This document shows positions 45,201-56,168 of a stretch of DNA of 64,000 nt, piece after piece. How positions within the stretch are numbered: position 1 is the stretch's first letter; every line of letters starts with the position of its first letter. The DNA is from Kalmusia sp. IMI 367209 (Eukaryota; Ascomycota; Dothideomycetes; Pleosporales; Didymosphaeriaceae), in contig JAPEUQ010000001.1 of the NCBI GenBank assembly GCA_027946365.1, positions 1,426,001 to 1,490,000 on the forward strand, read 5' to 3'. The translations under genes and the position numbers were made by a program. Below the pieces are notes generated by a model. The model saw only the letters and a program-made list of their open reading frames with translations. It ran no database searches and was not told the origin of the DNA.

Positions 45201-46892
45201 TGCGCATTGGTCAATAGATCTCCCGCGCTGACTCTATCAGGGCTGCCTATGCCGTCCGAAGCTGCTGCTTGGGGAATATTTTCGGCGCTAATGTCTGCAG
45301 ACGATCCGCGAATTGCAGCAAGTCGGGCATGACCAGCAGTTCCTTTGCGAAATGCTGAATTTGATCGTCTCCGTCGTCCAGCACCAGGATTATGTAAAGC
45401 AATTCCTTTCATTCCTTCTTCTGGTCCGGTGCGCTCTGTCTCTTTCGCAAACCTATCCTTAAGTCTCTGCAAGGCGGAGTCATGCAAAAAATTAGGTAAA
45501 TCATATGTAGTGTAGGTGTTCATAAGTTTTTCAGTTCGCAAGACCTCACTCGTAAGACCCAGGTATGCATGGCCAGTTGCAAGTGTGACCCGTTGGAGTC
45601 GAGTTAATATAACTTGGACAATGTGCGCTGTAGCTTTTGGATAGACGCGAGTCAATCGACGGAACGCGGTCGCTGGAATGATAGCAATAGTCGTATCTAC
45701 CTTCGCTCTTGCGACGATATCAGGATGCGCTGACTTCGCCTTTGATTTTGAACGAGGCTGGTTTGTGTGCTTCTCTTGATTAGGATGACGAGTCTCACCA
45801 TTGGGGACATTCGGGTCTAATGTAAGCGGGGGGACGCTAGGAAGTCGACCTCCAGCGGTAGGGCTTGCAATGCTCGATGCCCTGCGATGACCATACCCGG
45901 CCGAAGGGGTTCCTGGTACTTCAGCTGGAGTCGGGGGGTGAGAGTCGTCAAATGCGAAACTGCTGTTCCTAGAAAGTGAAGGTCGTTCAGCTCCGTGTAG
46001 GGGAGTAGCGGGCATGCTCGAATCGACACCTCCATCGTCCGAATCCTCGTGACGAAGTTTGACATCTTCTGTAAACAGGGACAGTATTGAGAAGAGCGAT
46101 GACATTGGCGCGCCATTGTTTACTTCTGTGAGCAATTGGTAGCCTTGTCGATGACCAGACTTCGTTCGACCCTCCCTAGTTGCTCCGCTTGGCAAACCCT
46201 CTTCATCATCAGAATCGGTGCTGTCCCGGTTCGATTTGACGAATATCTGGATTAGTCCATCCACTACCAAGCAGAAGCCTTTCTCTTCCTCCAACAAGAT
46301 AGTCTCGCCGGCAATCAGCTTCCTAGTCTGCATCGTTCGTGTGAGTTCGTGGAAGACAGGTCGCTCAAGATAGCCAAACACCTTGATAGCGCTGAGGAAT
46401 TCGTCCAGATAGTTTGAGAGGCCCCGTTTAGAGTCGCCTTCTTGGGTATCTGGAAACACTTCAACTTGGGGCTCGTCGCGTTGTGGCTCAGGAGGGAGTC
46501 TTGTGTACATGGTCATGAAGCGGTATCTGACCAAGTAGCTGCCCGTAGATACGATGAACACAGCTATTAGCAAACTACTATGGTTAGCCATGTTAACCGT
46601 CTGAGGAAGAATATGCATACAGTGTAGTGAAGTTCATAGTGAATGTCAAACTCATAGAGAACAGTGTGAACAGCCATGTTGGCAGAGTGATGGTGGTAAA
46701 GGTAATGATCCAGTACAATGCGCCTGGGAGCACGCTCAAAATGCTAAGAATAACGCGCGCGAGGAGGCCAAATGTTGAAGAAGACGTTGTCTTTTCGGTA
46801 GCCTTCACCGTGGCCGTTAATGTATGTAGGGCGCTTGTTGCACTGGAGATGGTGGAGGGTAAGCTGGTGGTCACAGCTTCCAAGGACGCCAT
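42213..46892 (-). CDS. NTE1: Lysophospholipase NTE1 (patatin-like, cyclic-nucleotide-binding domains)
   Basis: Neuropathy-target-esterase homologue that deacylates phosphatidylcholine to glycerophosphocholine at the ER. Exons 46892-46621, 46574-42945 and 42897-42213 give 1528 residues, the normal size. Two N-terminal membrane segments ([14 protein letters not shown] region and [15 protein letters not shown]) straddle the first intron. Three cNMP-binding-like modules follow (for example [33 protein letters not shown]). The patatin domain has the oxyanion GGGGARG, the nucleophile elbow GTSIG with Ser about 1258, and the catalytic Asp of DGG about residue 1376, so the dyad is intact. The first intron ends at a tandem TAGTAG acceptor; using either AG keeps frame and changes one residue. 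Divergent from ARP9 across 259 bp. Confidence 0.96.
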
Positions 46893-47151
46893 GGTGGGCT
46901 GTGAGGGTAGAGCCACCCCAGAACAGGTGGATGTCCTCACGGAGGGACGTCGACGAAAGGGAAAGTCACCGATAACAGCGATGCGGCGTGTGTAGGCATA
47001 GTGAATGTGCAAGCAGCAATTCAGTAGTTGCGGGGGTTCGAGGAAGTGACTGGGCTTGGCATTTTGCACCTCCAACACTAACGTTCGCATCCTCAACGCG
47101 CCGCGCTTCACGCAAAAACGCGCTTCACATTGCGCCGCCCATTGGCCCACC
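46893..47151. promoter_or_regulatory. Divergent intergenic promoter, NTE1 / ARP9
   Basis: 259 bp between two start codons facing away from each other; both leaders and promoters must be packed here. No clear TATA box. Confidence 0.6.
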
Positions 47152-49210
47152 ATGCCTCCCTTTAAGGACGAGCAGATAATTGTACGCTCCGTACCTTTTG
47201 CCCATGCCATTTCAGTTGCGCTAATATTTTCCTGTAGATCATTGCGCCTGGTTCGGAGACGACGCTCGCGCAACTAGGCCTGCCTGAGAGCTTCACCCCG
47301 GCCAAGTTGAGAGTGCGGTCTCGCATGTTCCCTGCAGAAAAGAAGGGAGAATGGGAACCTTATAAAGTGCGCCGGCGTAGCGAACAGCCTGCAAAGCCCG
47401 CTGAGGAGCCGCAAGACGGTGCGCAAGGAGGGGACAACAACGCCATCGCGGACGGCACCGAGGACGAGGCAGTATACGAGGAGGATCGCATTTCTGAGGA
47501 GGGTGCAGTATGGCCTATAAAAGAGGGCAAGATCGTCGACTGGTCGTGCTTCTTCGCGCTCATCACCCACGTATACAACGCGCTTAACCCGCCCTTTCAC
47601 ACGCCCATCCTCCTCATCGCGCAACCCGTATGGACCCCGAAAGAGCATGAGAAGCTCACACAGTTCTTTTTCGAGAAGTTCAAGACCCCCGCTTTCGGCC
47701 TGATAGACGCAGCACTTGCGACGAGCTGGGCATATGGCGTACACACATCAACCGTTGTAGATGTAGGCAAAGAAAAGGTGGATGTCACAGCTATAAGCGA
47801 GTTCATACCTCACGCCCAGTCACGCGTCGCTGCCTTGTCCAATTGCGGAGGAGAGGCACTCACGGAGGGCCTACTTGCGAAGCTCAAGTCGAGAAGCTGG
47901 AGTCGGGACATGTGCGAGCAGCTCAAAAAGAGCCCTATATGCGAAATTCTCCCAGCTGGTACTCCCTTACCAGGCACAAAAGAAGCGAGTGAGGAGACAA
48001 CGATAACGAACCCTGCTGCTGCTGCGTCAACAGGCGCGCCGGGCTCAGGACCTGCGGCGGCTTCAGCTATAGGCAACGCGCCACGGGGGCCTGGTGCAGA
48101 CACCGAGGTCGGCGACGATACGAACGCTGATGAAGCTGAGGGGGTCTTGGACGTGGCGAGTATCGTCACCGGAGGCAAGATGGAGGAGTATCTTGCAAAG
48201 AAAGAAAAGGAGAAGCAGGAAAAGGCCAATGCAAAGAAGAAGGGTACCGAAGCCACAACAGCTGCAAATGCAGCCAGACCGATAAGGCTTCCCAATTCGA
48301 AACGCGAACGAGCCGCGTTCCTCTACGAGGATCACCGCTTACTAGACAATCTCAAGAACATGAACCTTGGGAGCGAAAGGTTGGCAGAAATGCAAACTCA
48401 GCTGGATGAGGGCCCCCAAAGGCACGCTGAAGTGGAATTAGCTTCAGCGATAGAAGCCAACGGTACTACTGATGCAGGGAACGCAAACAATCGGTCGGGC
48501 CCGATTAGGAGAGAGCTCGAAGTGGGTACGGAGCGTTTCATGGCGGCGAGCAACGGCGTGCTGGAGAGGATAGCGGATGCTGTACACAGGACAATCTCGT
48601 CAGTGGACGAGGTGAACAAGCGGAGCGAGCTCTGGGATTCCTTGATCATCTGCGGTAACGGTTCAAGGGTTCGAGGTCAGCATCTCTCGTTCTCATAATG
48701 TCAATTTGTTGTTGCTAACTTTGAACAGGCTTCAAGGAAGCTCTCGTCGCCACCATCCAGGGCAAATACCTCATTTCCCCCTCGTCGGCCACGATCTTCA
48801 CCTCTGAAATCCCCTCCAACATCTCCACTCCAACAGGCACAGGCGCCAACACCCCGCAGCCGCAGCTCGGTCCCCACGGTGGCCCGCCTTCCCACGTCAA
48901 CCCGCTCCTCTACGCCGCCACCACCGCTCAAACGCAGCACCTCATGCCTCACAACAGTTCTCTCATCCCAGGCATGTCGCACAATGCACACTCATCACAC
49001 GGGCAGACGCCAACATCGATCAAGCTCGTCAAATCGCCAGAGTACTTCCCAGAATGGAAGGACGTGGGCTTTGACGAATCGGCGTTCCTGGGCGCTCAGG
49101 TCGCTGCGAAGGTTATCTTTGTAGTGGACCAGGGACAGAGTAAGGGGTACATGACAAGGCCAGACTACAACGATCAGGGGCCGACTGGCATCCACGATTA
49201 TGCATTGTGA
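47152..49210 (+). CDS. ARP9: Actin-related protein Arp9, chromatin remodelling subunit
   Basis: Exons 47152-47181, 47238-48675 and 48729-49210 give 649 residues. The first exon codes just ten residues ([10 protein letters not shown]). Actin-fold landmarks: [16 protein letters not shown] near the N-terminus, [20 protein letters not shown], and [24 protein letters not shown], the fungal Arp9 version of the phosphate-binding region. A long Ala/Gly-rich then Lys/Glu-rich insertion (roughly residues 240-350) is an extra loop usual in filamentous fungi. The C-terminal [17 protein letters not shown] and [19 protein letters not shown] complete the fold. It works with Arp7 in SWI/SNF and RSC complexes in the nucleus. 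Confidence 0.92.
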
Positions 49211-49730
49211 TGTAGGAGAACCTCTGGGAAGGAGTTTAGGCAATGAACAGATATCCTTTGGTGTTTTGGTAACGCGGGATTGGCTCCTGTTTAGTTTATT
49301 TCTAGCCTTACCCATGTAGAGAAAAGCATCTCGTTTCTCTCCTGAAGTCCACATGTGCATTCCAGTGCGTGAGGTGCAAGCGAACATGGTCTCGTCGGCG
49401 ACCGCCGGCCCTGCAACCGGCGCAAGCCGAACTAAGCAATGCGCTAGCCGCATGGGACCACAGCTCAAAAGCAAACCCACCGCACGCCACAGGCAAGCCG
49501 CGGCGCGGGATGGAACCTGCCCATAGATAAAGGGTACACGTCCATCGAGCACGCTTCCCTCTTTTCCTAGGGGGGTTTCTTGAGTGCATTCGTACAGTCA
49601 TGATATCCTGAAGCTGCTCAACAAGTGCTCTTACTTCCTGATTTGTTATTCCCCGGCGCTGACCGCTGCGGCACTTCGCGTTACTTCTGTATATCTGTCA
49701 CACCTTCCGAATCTGATTGACGACATCATC
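49211..49730. other. Spacer between ARP9 and guanine deaminase
   Basis: 520 bp with the ARP9 3' UTR and the guanine deaminase promoter. No gene is seen. Confidence 0.5.
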
Positions 49731-51387
49731 ATGGCAGCTTCGGTCCCAATAACGAAGACCATCTACGTTGGTGCTTTCGCGCACAGCGTCGCGCTCGCGG
49801 ACCTGGAAGTTTGCGCTAAGGGAGCGATTGGTGTGGATGAGCAAGGCGTAATTCGATTCGTGGAGAAAGAGATAGACATTGAGGATGTACTAAAGAAGCA
49901 TGCGGAGTGGAAGGATTCAAAGGTCGTGAGAGTGGACGATGGTTTCTTTTTCCCAGGATTTATTGGTAAGTCTTCAGATGAAAAGCGCACATTTGGAATA
50001 TGAAGGCAGCAAGGAAAAGGAGAGATTGAGTACGACAAGGAGACCGCTTATGTGGGGATATGCGGATGGTGCTAGGTCTAGACTGTGACATGGTGCACAA
50101 GCTCTCACTCTTCGTCCTACACCCTTAGCCAGGGATTCCAAACCAACTTTCCTTTTTTGATTATCAATAAACCTCTAGCTAACATCCTCCCCAGACACCC
50201 ACACTCACGCCCCACAACATCCCAACACTGGTCTTTTTGGCAAAACCACTCTCCTAGACTGGCTTACTACCTACACATTCCCGCTTGAATCCTCCCTCTC
50301 CTCCCTGCCCAAAGCCTCCCGCATCTACACCAACTTCGTCAGCCGGACTCTCTCCCACGGCACCACTACAGCAGCCTACTACGCTACTCGCCATGTCCCC
50401 GCGACCAATCTCCTCGCTGACATCTGCCTCGCGCGTGGGCAACGTGCGCTAGTCGGCCGCGTGTGCATGGACAGGTTGAGCCCAGAGTACTACCGTGACG
50501 AGAGCGTCGAAAGTGCGATCGCAGACTCAAGAGAGTGCGTAGAGTACGCACGGAGTATTGACGCAAAGGGCGAGATCGTAAGACCGGTCATCACGCCTCG
50601 CTTCGCACCGAGTTGCACAGGAGAAGTCCTGTCCGGCCTGGGCAAACTGGCCAAAGAAACCGACTCGTTCGTGCAAACACATGTCTCAGAAAACACTTCC
50701 GAGATCGAGCTCGTGCAGGAACTATTCCCGGAGTCGGAATCGTATACACACGTATACGAGGAAGCGGCACTGCTAACGCCTAAGACGATACTTGCGCACG
50801 CCATACACCTCTCACCTGAGGAACGCCAATTGATCAAGGAGCGCGGCTCGAAAATAAGCCATTGTCCTGCTTCCAACACCGCATTGACGAGCGGATGCTG
50901 TCCCGTCCGCGAGTTGCTCAATGAGGGTCTCACAGTTGGATTGGGAACCGACGTAAGTGGCGGGTTTTCGCCTTCCATCCTCGAGGAAGCGCGACACGCA
51001 ATCTGGACTTCGCGCTTCGTCGCCATGGGTGCACCTTCCGCCTCAGCATCTACCCTCAACAACACCGCGAAGCTATCCACAGCTGAAGCACTGTATCTCG
51101 CCACACGTGGCGGTGCCGCAGTCGTCGGGCTCGAGGATAAAATCGGCGGATTTGACGTGGGCAAAGAGTTCGATGCGCAGATGATACGGCTAGGCAACGT
51201 ACCAGAGGCGGGCGAGCAAGCGGGAATCTTCGGAGAAGATGGTGCCGGCGGGCCGGTCGATGTATTCGGGTGGGAGAGTGCGGAGGAGAAGGTCGAGAAG
51301 TGGGTGTATAGCGGAGATGATAGGAATTGCGTTGCTGTGTGGGTGAGAGGAAGACTTGTGCACAAGACGGCGAGATTTACGGCTTAG
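49731..51387 (+). CDS. GUD1: Guanine deaminase
   Basis: Zinc amidohydrolase converting guanine to xanthine. Two exons, 49731-49965 and 50195-51387, give 475 residues. The intron is long for this window (229 nt) and its removal creates DTHTHAPQHPNTG, the metal-binding HxH motif (His81 and His83). Further ligands follow the family order: His in TDSFVQTHVSEN, His in LAHAIHL, and Asp in VGLGTDVSGG. VGRVCMDR and the C-terminal GLEDKIGGFDVGKEFDAQ are also typical. It acts in purine salvage and nitrogen use, in the cytosol. The start is the ATG nearest the conserved N-terminal beta domain; in-frame sequence upstream has no ATG that looks better. Confidence 0.93.
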
Positions 51388-51531
51388 ATATCGGGATCAA
51401 CATACAGGTAGACTAGAGGATTTCCGTTCGCACGGGTAGGTCGTAGCAGAGGCATAGGTATAGAAGGAGGATCATTGTAGTGGCGGTAGACGGTAAATAT
51501 CATTCCCATCATACTAAGTATACATCCCGGT

Positions 51532-52975
51532 TCACACGTCTACTTTTTCATCTACCCTCTTCCACACCTCTCTCACAAAATCCCCCATCAACTCCCCACT
51601 AACCGCCTCGCCAGGCGGAAACATCGAGCTGCCATAAAATCCAGCAACCCCCACTTGTCTGTTGACGAACCACAAGCAATTATATGCTCCACCCCAAGTC
51701 ATCGTCCCTGTACAACCCCTAATATTAGCGAAAGCTCGCACAGACTATTACTACAACATATATACTCACCACTTGATTTCCCTAGCCCGGGAGTATCTCC
51801 AACAACAAGCAATCCGCCCAGCGCATGGTTAATACCCTCCAAATTCAAGCCACTCGTCAGCGCACCAGTCATGCTCATGAACACCGGACTAGCCAGCCTC
51901 AGTGCTTCCAACGGGTTCGAGCCTTCTTCAAGCTGCGGGCTGAACAGCTCGTCCAACATATCAGGATTCAGCAATTTTGGACTCGGGGAGATAAAATCAG
52001 CCAACACGCGCGCGAAATTCGCAGACGACATGAAGACACCGCCGCCCCCTCTTTCGCTCTTCTGCTCGACAACTGGGAGCGGGAAAGGCACCTGTGAAGC
52101 CGGAATCAGCATACCATACACACAACGAAGCAGTACCAGGCAACGCCCCAACTTACAAGCTTTCCATCATACTTCGTAACGATCTGCACAATCTCCCCTT
52201 CGAAGAGCTTGCGATCAAACCCCGCCCGCTCATCACACCCCACAACATCAAACACCTCTCTCCGCATGAATTTCCCCAGTCCCACACCGCTAACCCGCTC
52301 GACAAGCAGCCCAACCCAATCCAACCCACCACCATACGCCCACCCCTCCCCCGGCTCGAAAAGCCCAGGCGTGAGCACGGCATCCGGCAGTCCCGCCGTG
52401 AAAGCACAACACTCCTCGCCCCTGCTCCTCCGCCACCCTTGCAGCTGCGGACTCAGGACGTCGTAGCCGGAGCCGCTGGCGTGCGTGAGCAGCGTCCTGA
52501 GCGTGATTGGCTTCGTGCGTCGCGCGGTGGCGAGCGGTGCTCCCGGCGCAGAAGTAAATACTTCGAGGGCGCAGAGCTCGGGGAGGTGGTTCTCGATGAG
52601 GACCGCGTCATCGAGGGTAAGCTTTCCGGCTTGGACAAGACGTAGTGCCGCAATCGAAGTGAGCAGCTTCGTGCACGAAGCTAGTGTTAATATCGAGTTC
52701 TTGTCGATATCTTGAGCATCTGCGGTGAGAGACGTTTTCCCAGAAGCGTGTGAGAGGGTGTGTTGACCTGGTGTGTCGACGTTAGTGTGTGTATGTGTCC
52801 TATGCAAGGAAGTGTGTACATGAAGGGGATAGACGGTAAAAAAAAAACATGTGAATTCGACACGGCGAACCCCGACGGTAGACTCACCGTTCCGATCAAC
52901 ACCTAGACAAACCACACCCAATACCTTTTTCTGCTCTCCACCCGTCACCTCATCCACTTTGTATTCAAAACTCAT
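51532..52975 (-). CDS. Beta-lactamase-fold serine hydrolase (class C / EstB-type esterase)
   Basis: Exons 52975-52888, 52767-52157, 52091-51770 and 51707-51532 give 398 residues with no stop. The active-site SxxK is SCTK in LTLASCTKLLTSI, the tyrosine motif is YGG in GWAYGGGLDWVG, and the third box is WGGAYN near the C-terminus, rebuilt across the last intron. This is the layout of fungal transesterase/EstB-like enzymes such as LovD relatives. They cleave or transfer acyl groups; true beta-lactamase activity is not implied. No signal peptide. The first intron (120 nt) is longer than the others. The substrate is unknown, and no biosynthetic cluster surrounds it. Confidence 0.9.
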
Positions 52976-53817
52976 ATCTTCTGCTCGCTCAGCTCGTCTC
53001 GTAGTTTCAAATGAACGTGGAGAAGCTACAGTCGTTCAATCAGCCATGGGATACCCTTAGCTGCTACTTAAATACGATCTCGAACCATTATCTTGATCAT
53101 CGACACTTAGCATTCTGCAATGGCTTGCATCACATCATGCCCACACGATAGCGTAGGACCAAGCCCGAACACGAACAGTACGAGTATTACGAGGACGGAC
53201 GTCGGCCACTTCACCGCCGAGCATGCATTCCGCCTCACCGATAAGTAGCCTCGCAGCGCTGATCAGCGTGTTTCTGCCTGATCTTCAAATATGCCTCACT
53301 CCATTACACATCGATGGTACCAATCAATAGTCCGAGTGGAAAAACCTCCATTTTAGTGAGGCTCGCGAGCAGCAAAACTCCGCCCACGAACATCCCAGTG
53401 GATTCTAATGTACACAAACCAATTCGTATAGTAAGAAGACAAAAAAATATGTAGCCTCTCCTTTTCGAAAATTCACAAAGAGCCTCCCCAAAAAAAAAGA
53501 CAGAAGCGCATTCTGCCGCTCTGAGAGACGCTGCAGATAGCCCGTCGCCCAGGTTACTAATACTATTGCGTAGTATAACTCCAGGGCGTAAGGTCCCGAG
53601 CCAAAAGGGCAGAAACGGAGGAATCCAAGATAGCAAAGAAAGGGACAATTGCTAACCACCGCGTTGGACTTGAATCTTGAGATTCATTTATGCCGCTCCC
53701 ATACGACTGACCTTCATAGGAGAGGTCATCATTAGAAGGCCAACCCTTGTTTTTATCGTGCTTTATGAAGTCCAGACATGACAGGTTGCTCGTATAATTC
53801 AGAGGTGTCGCATTTTC
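52976..53817. other. Spacer between hydrolase and RRM genes
   Basis: 842 bp with the hydrolase promoter and the 3' flank of the RRM gene. A 42-codon Met-initiated frame at 53120-53248 (+) has no recognisable content and is not called. No tRNA is found. Confidence 0.5.
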
Positions 53818-55101
53818 CTAGTAACGGCCGCGGGGAGGGTAGTCGCCCTCGTAAGGAGGACGTCCACCAGGGGAGCGGGGGCGTCCGCCACGCGGAGATG
53901 GCACACGAGGCTCGTAGGGGGGGCGACCATGGCCATTCATGTACGGGTCGTCATAACGACGCGGTGGAGGACCACGAGCCTCATACGGGTCTGCGTCATA
54001 GCGTGGACGAGGAGCGCTGAAATCATCAGCGGGAAAGCGGCGGGGAGGCGAATGCCCATACCTATCGCGACTATCATAGAAGTCACGCGGTGGAGGAGTG
54101 CGACGACGGTAGTCATCTCGACGAGGGCTATAGCCACGCGGTGGACCACGGCGATCGTAGTAATCATCATAGGGCGCCGGCGGGTAGCCACGACGGCCTA
54201 CGGGAGAACGAGAGCGGTATCTGTCACGTCCTCGATCATCTGGTCCACCAGGCCCACCATAGGGTGGGCGAGGCTTGAAGGGAGGCGGAGGGGCGGGTCA
54301 GAGACATCCTGCGTGCACTTGACCTCCTGTCCCTTGAACTCACGGCGGTCTAACTTCTCTACAGCGGTCTGCAAATCGGCGGCTGTCTCGTACTCGACAA
54401 ATCTGTGTACATTAGAGACGATACCCACATTATGTGGCGGTAAGCTTACCCAGTGCCGTCGCGCTCACGACCGACTTCAGAGTAAACAACGTCCAGTCCA
54501 GACTGACGGGCAAAGTCTTTCAAGTCCTGTAGACGCGAGGTTAAACGGAGTCCAAATCCAGAACGCAGTAACGGGGAGCACGCTGAACAAAGCCTTTCCA
54601 GATTGCGGGTATACGGCCCTAGCCGGAAAAGCAGGAAATCCAAGAATCGGGGTGTCTAACCTGCCAGCTGGTCTCCACGGGAAGATTGGCAATCCTCATC
54701 CTGAAAGGAGTACGACGGGGACGCGGAGCGGCGCGCTCGTGCGGGGTGAAGTTCTCGTTGCGGCGGGAACCGCGAGCAAATTGAACGATGAGGCGCTCGC
54801 CCATAAAGTCGGACCCATCTAAAGCAATTAGATAGCGTATCAATATCAGGAGCCAATCTACGTACGGAAAGCTGTCACAAGTTAGCATGTGAAGAGCTGT
54901 ACGACACTGAAGTTCCTTACCAGGGACGACGTCGCGTGCGTCCATCGCGTCCTTGTACTCAATAAAGCCGAAGCCGTTCATGAGTTTGATCTCGGTGATC
55001 TCACCAGTGCCATGGGTCTGGAAATGGGCCTCGACGTCGGCTTTGGTGGCATTGCGGGGGAGATTCCCCAGATAGAGGCGGGTGGACGAAACCTCAGTCA
55101 T
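53818..55101 (-). CDS. SR-type RNA-binding protein with two RRMs, frame break before the RS/RGG tail
   Basis: Npl3/Gbp2/Srp1-like shuttling splicing or export factor. Exons 55101-54921, a 6-nt microexon 54871-54866, 54818-54661, 54526-54450 and 54402-53818. RRM1 opens with TRLYLGNLPRNATK (RNP2) and has NGFGFIEYKD (RNP1). RRM2 begins FRMRIANLPVETSWQ, then DLKDFARQSGLDVVY and GFVEYE. The tail, in another frame, is rich in RS, RGG and PPRG (YRSRSPVGRRGY, to final PPRGRY). The frames fail to join by one base at the plus-strand G run 54290-54293; adding one base gives a continuous 335-residue protein. As written, translation would end near 54198 without the tail. The microexon and frame break are discussed in the findings. 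Confidence 0.82.
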
Positions 55102-56168
55102 GATGGCTTCGCAAGGTCCTTGTCAGCGGTAACCTAGCCAAGAGCGGGAAGTGAGCGAAAGTTGCAGAATGGAGGAAGCCTGTACAGAAAACAATCGGGA
55201 CTCAATGCCAGGCGGAATGGGACTGCGAAAGTAAAAGGTGCGAAAACAAGCTGGCTGGCCAGACTGCGCGGAGGCAGATTCCCAGGAAGATGCGCGAGTC
55301 GGACATGGTAGAGAGCAGCGACATGTCGTACCTTGGAATGTAACTGAGGGCCTGGATGTCCTAGAGAATACGGCCTATAATAAAGGGCAGGCAGCGCGGT
55401 TGTAGCCTTGCGCGGATGCAGCTCAGTCGAGCTGTGGCTTATATATGTCTGCGCGTTGTGACGAGCAGAGCAAATGGCAAGCAGGACCAGAGGAGCAGCG
55501 GGGTGATAGAGATGGGGCGGAAGGCGGGGCGAGATAGATCGCTTTGCGCGGCCGGTGAAGAGGTGGGCGGTGCAAGGCGAGGGCGGCGACGTTGAGTGAA
55601 GCGATGAAATCAACAGCGCGCTAGCGTCGATAGCTGTATTAGCGCCTTGGCGGCACGTGAGATCTTGAGGTCAAAGCCACAATGGGAAAGGGAATCTGAA
55701 GGCCAGACTGCGATGAATGAGGGGAGCGATAGATATATAGCACGAGAGTCGGGCTCCGTCATGTTGGGACAGCACATCCGATGGCTGCACTATCGTTTCC
55801 TAGGACGCTACGTGCAGGGCACACCGGAACCATTTTGGGCACCAACGTACGACTTGTCGCCGAGCCCTCTGAGACTACCAGGTCAAGGATACCTACAGCA
55901 AGGTCAAGATACAGTTTAGAAATTATCATTTTACAGCGCATTTGTAATTCGGCAGGACACATGCCGCGAAATGATCCAGAGCACTTCAGTGGTGATCGAT
56001 TAGATGTATTGATCGGTAGCTTTGTAGATGCGCCGGTATCCAGATATAGCCACCGCGCAGGTCATCCGATCCGTGTTTAGAATACAGGTCCTCAATCGAA
56101 CAACAGGTATACCAACAACTCCGCATGTTCATGGAATCAAGCAATGCAGCGAACAGCAACCATGGGAA
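55102..56168. other. Spacer between RRM gene and ETF-QO stop
   Basis: About 1.07 kb with the RRM gene promoter and the ETF-QO 3' flank. Frames near 55.1-55.6 kb (-) and 55.65-55.92 kb (+) lack family resemblance. A leader intron of the RRM gene is possible but not resolved. Confidence 0.45.

Noticed and set aside
36099..52975. Secondary-metabolite gene cluster (P450 and LovD-like hydrolase, with SDR nearby)
   Set aside because: No PKS, NRPS, terpene cyclase, transporter or pathway regulator; the genes between are housekeeping.
53120..53248. 42-codon Met-initiated frame in the spacer upstream of the hydrolase gene
   Set aside because: Too short and without family resemblance; may be worth checking against transcripts but not supportable as a gene.
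53645..53700. tRNA-like stretch (GCGTTGGACTTGAATC)
   Set aside because: Resembles a tRNA anticodon arm, but no pairing 3' stem, T arm or acceptor stem follows.
54288..54320. 32-nt GT-AG intron that would repair the RRM gene frame
   Set aside because: Shorter than any other intron in the window, weak GTCTCT donor and no branch site; a one-base run-length change is simpler.
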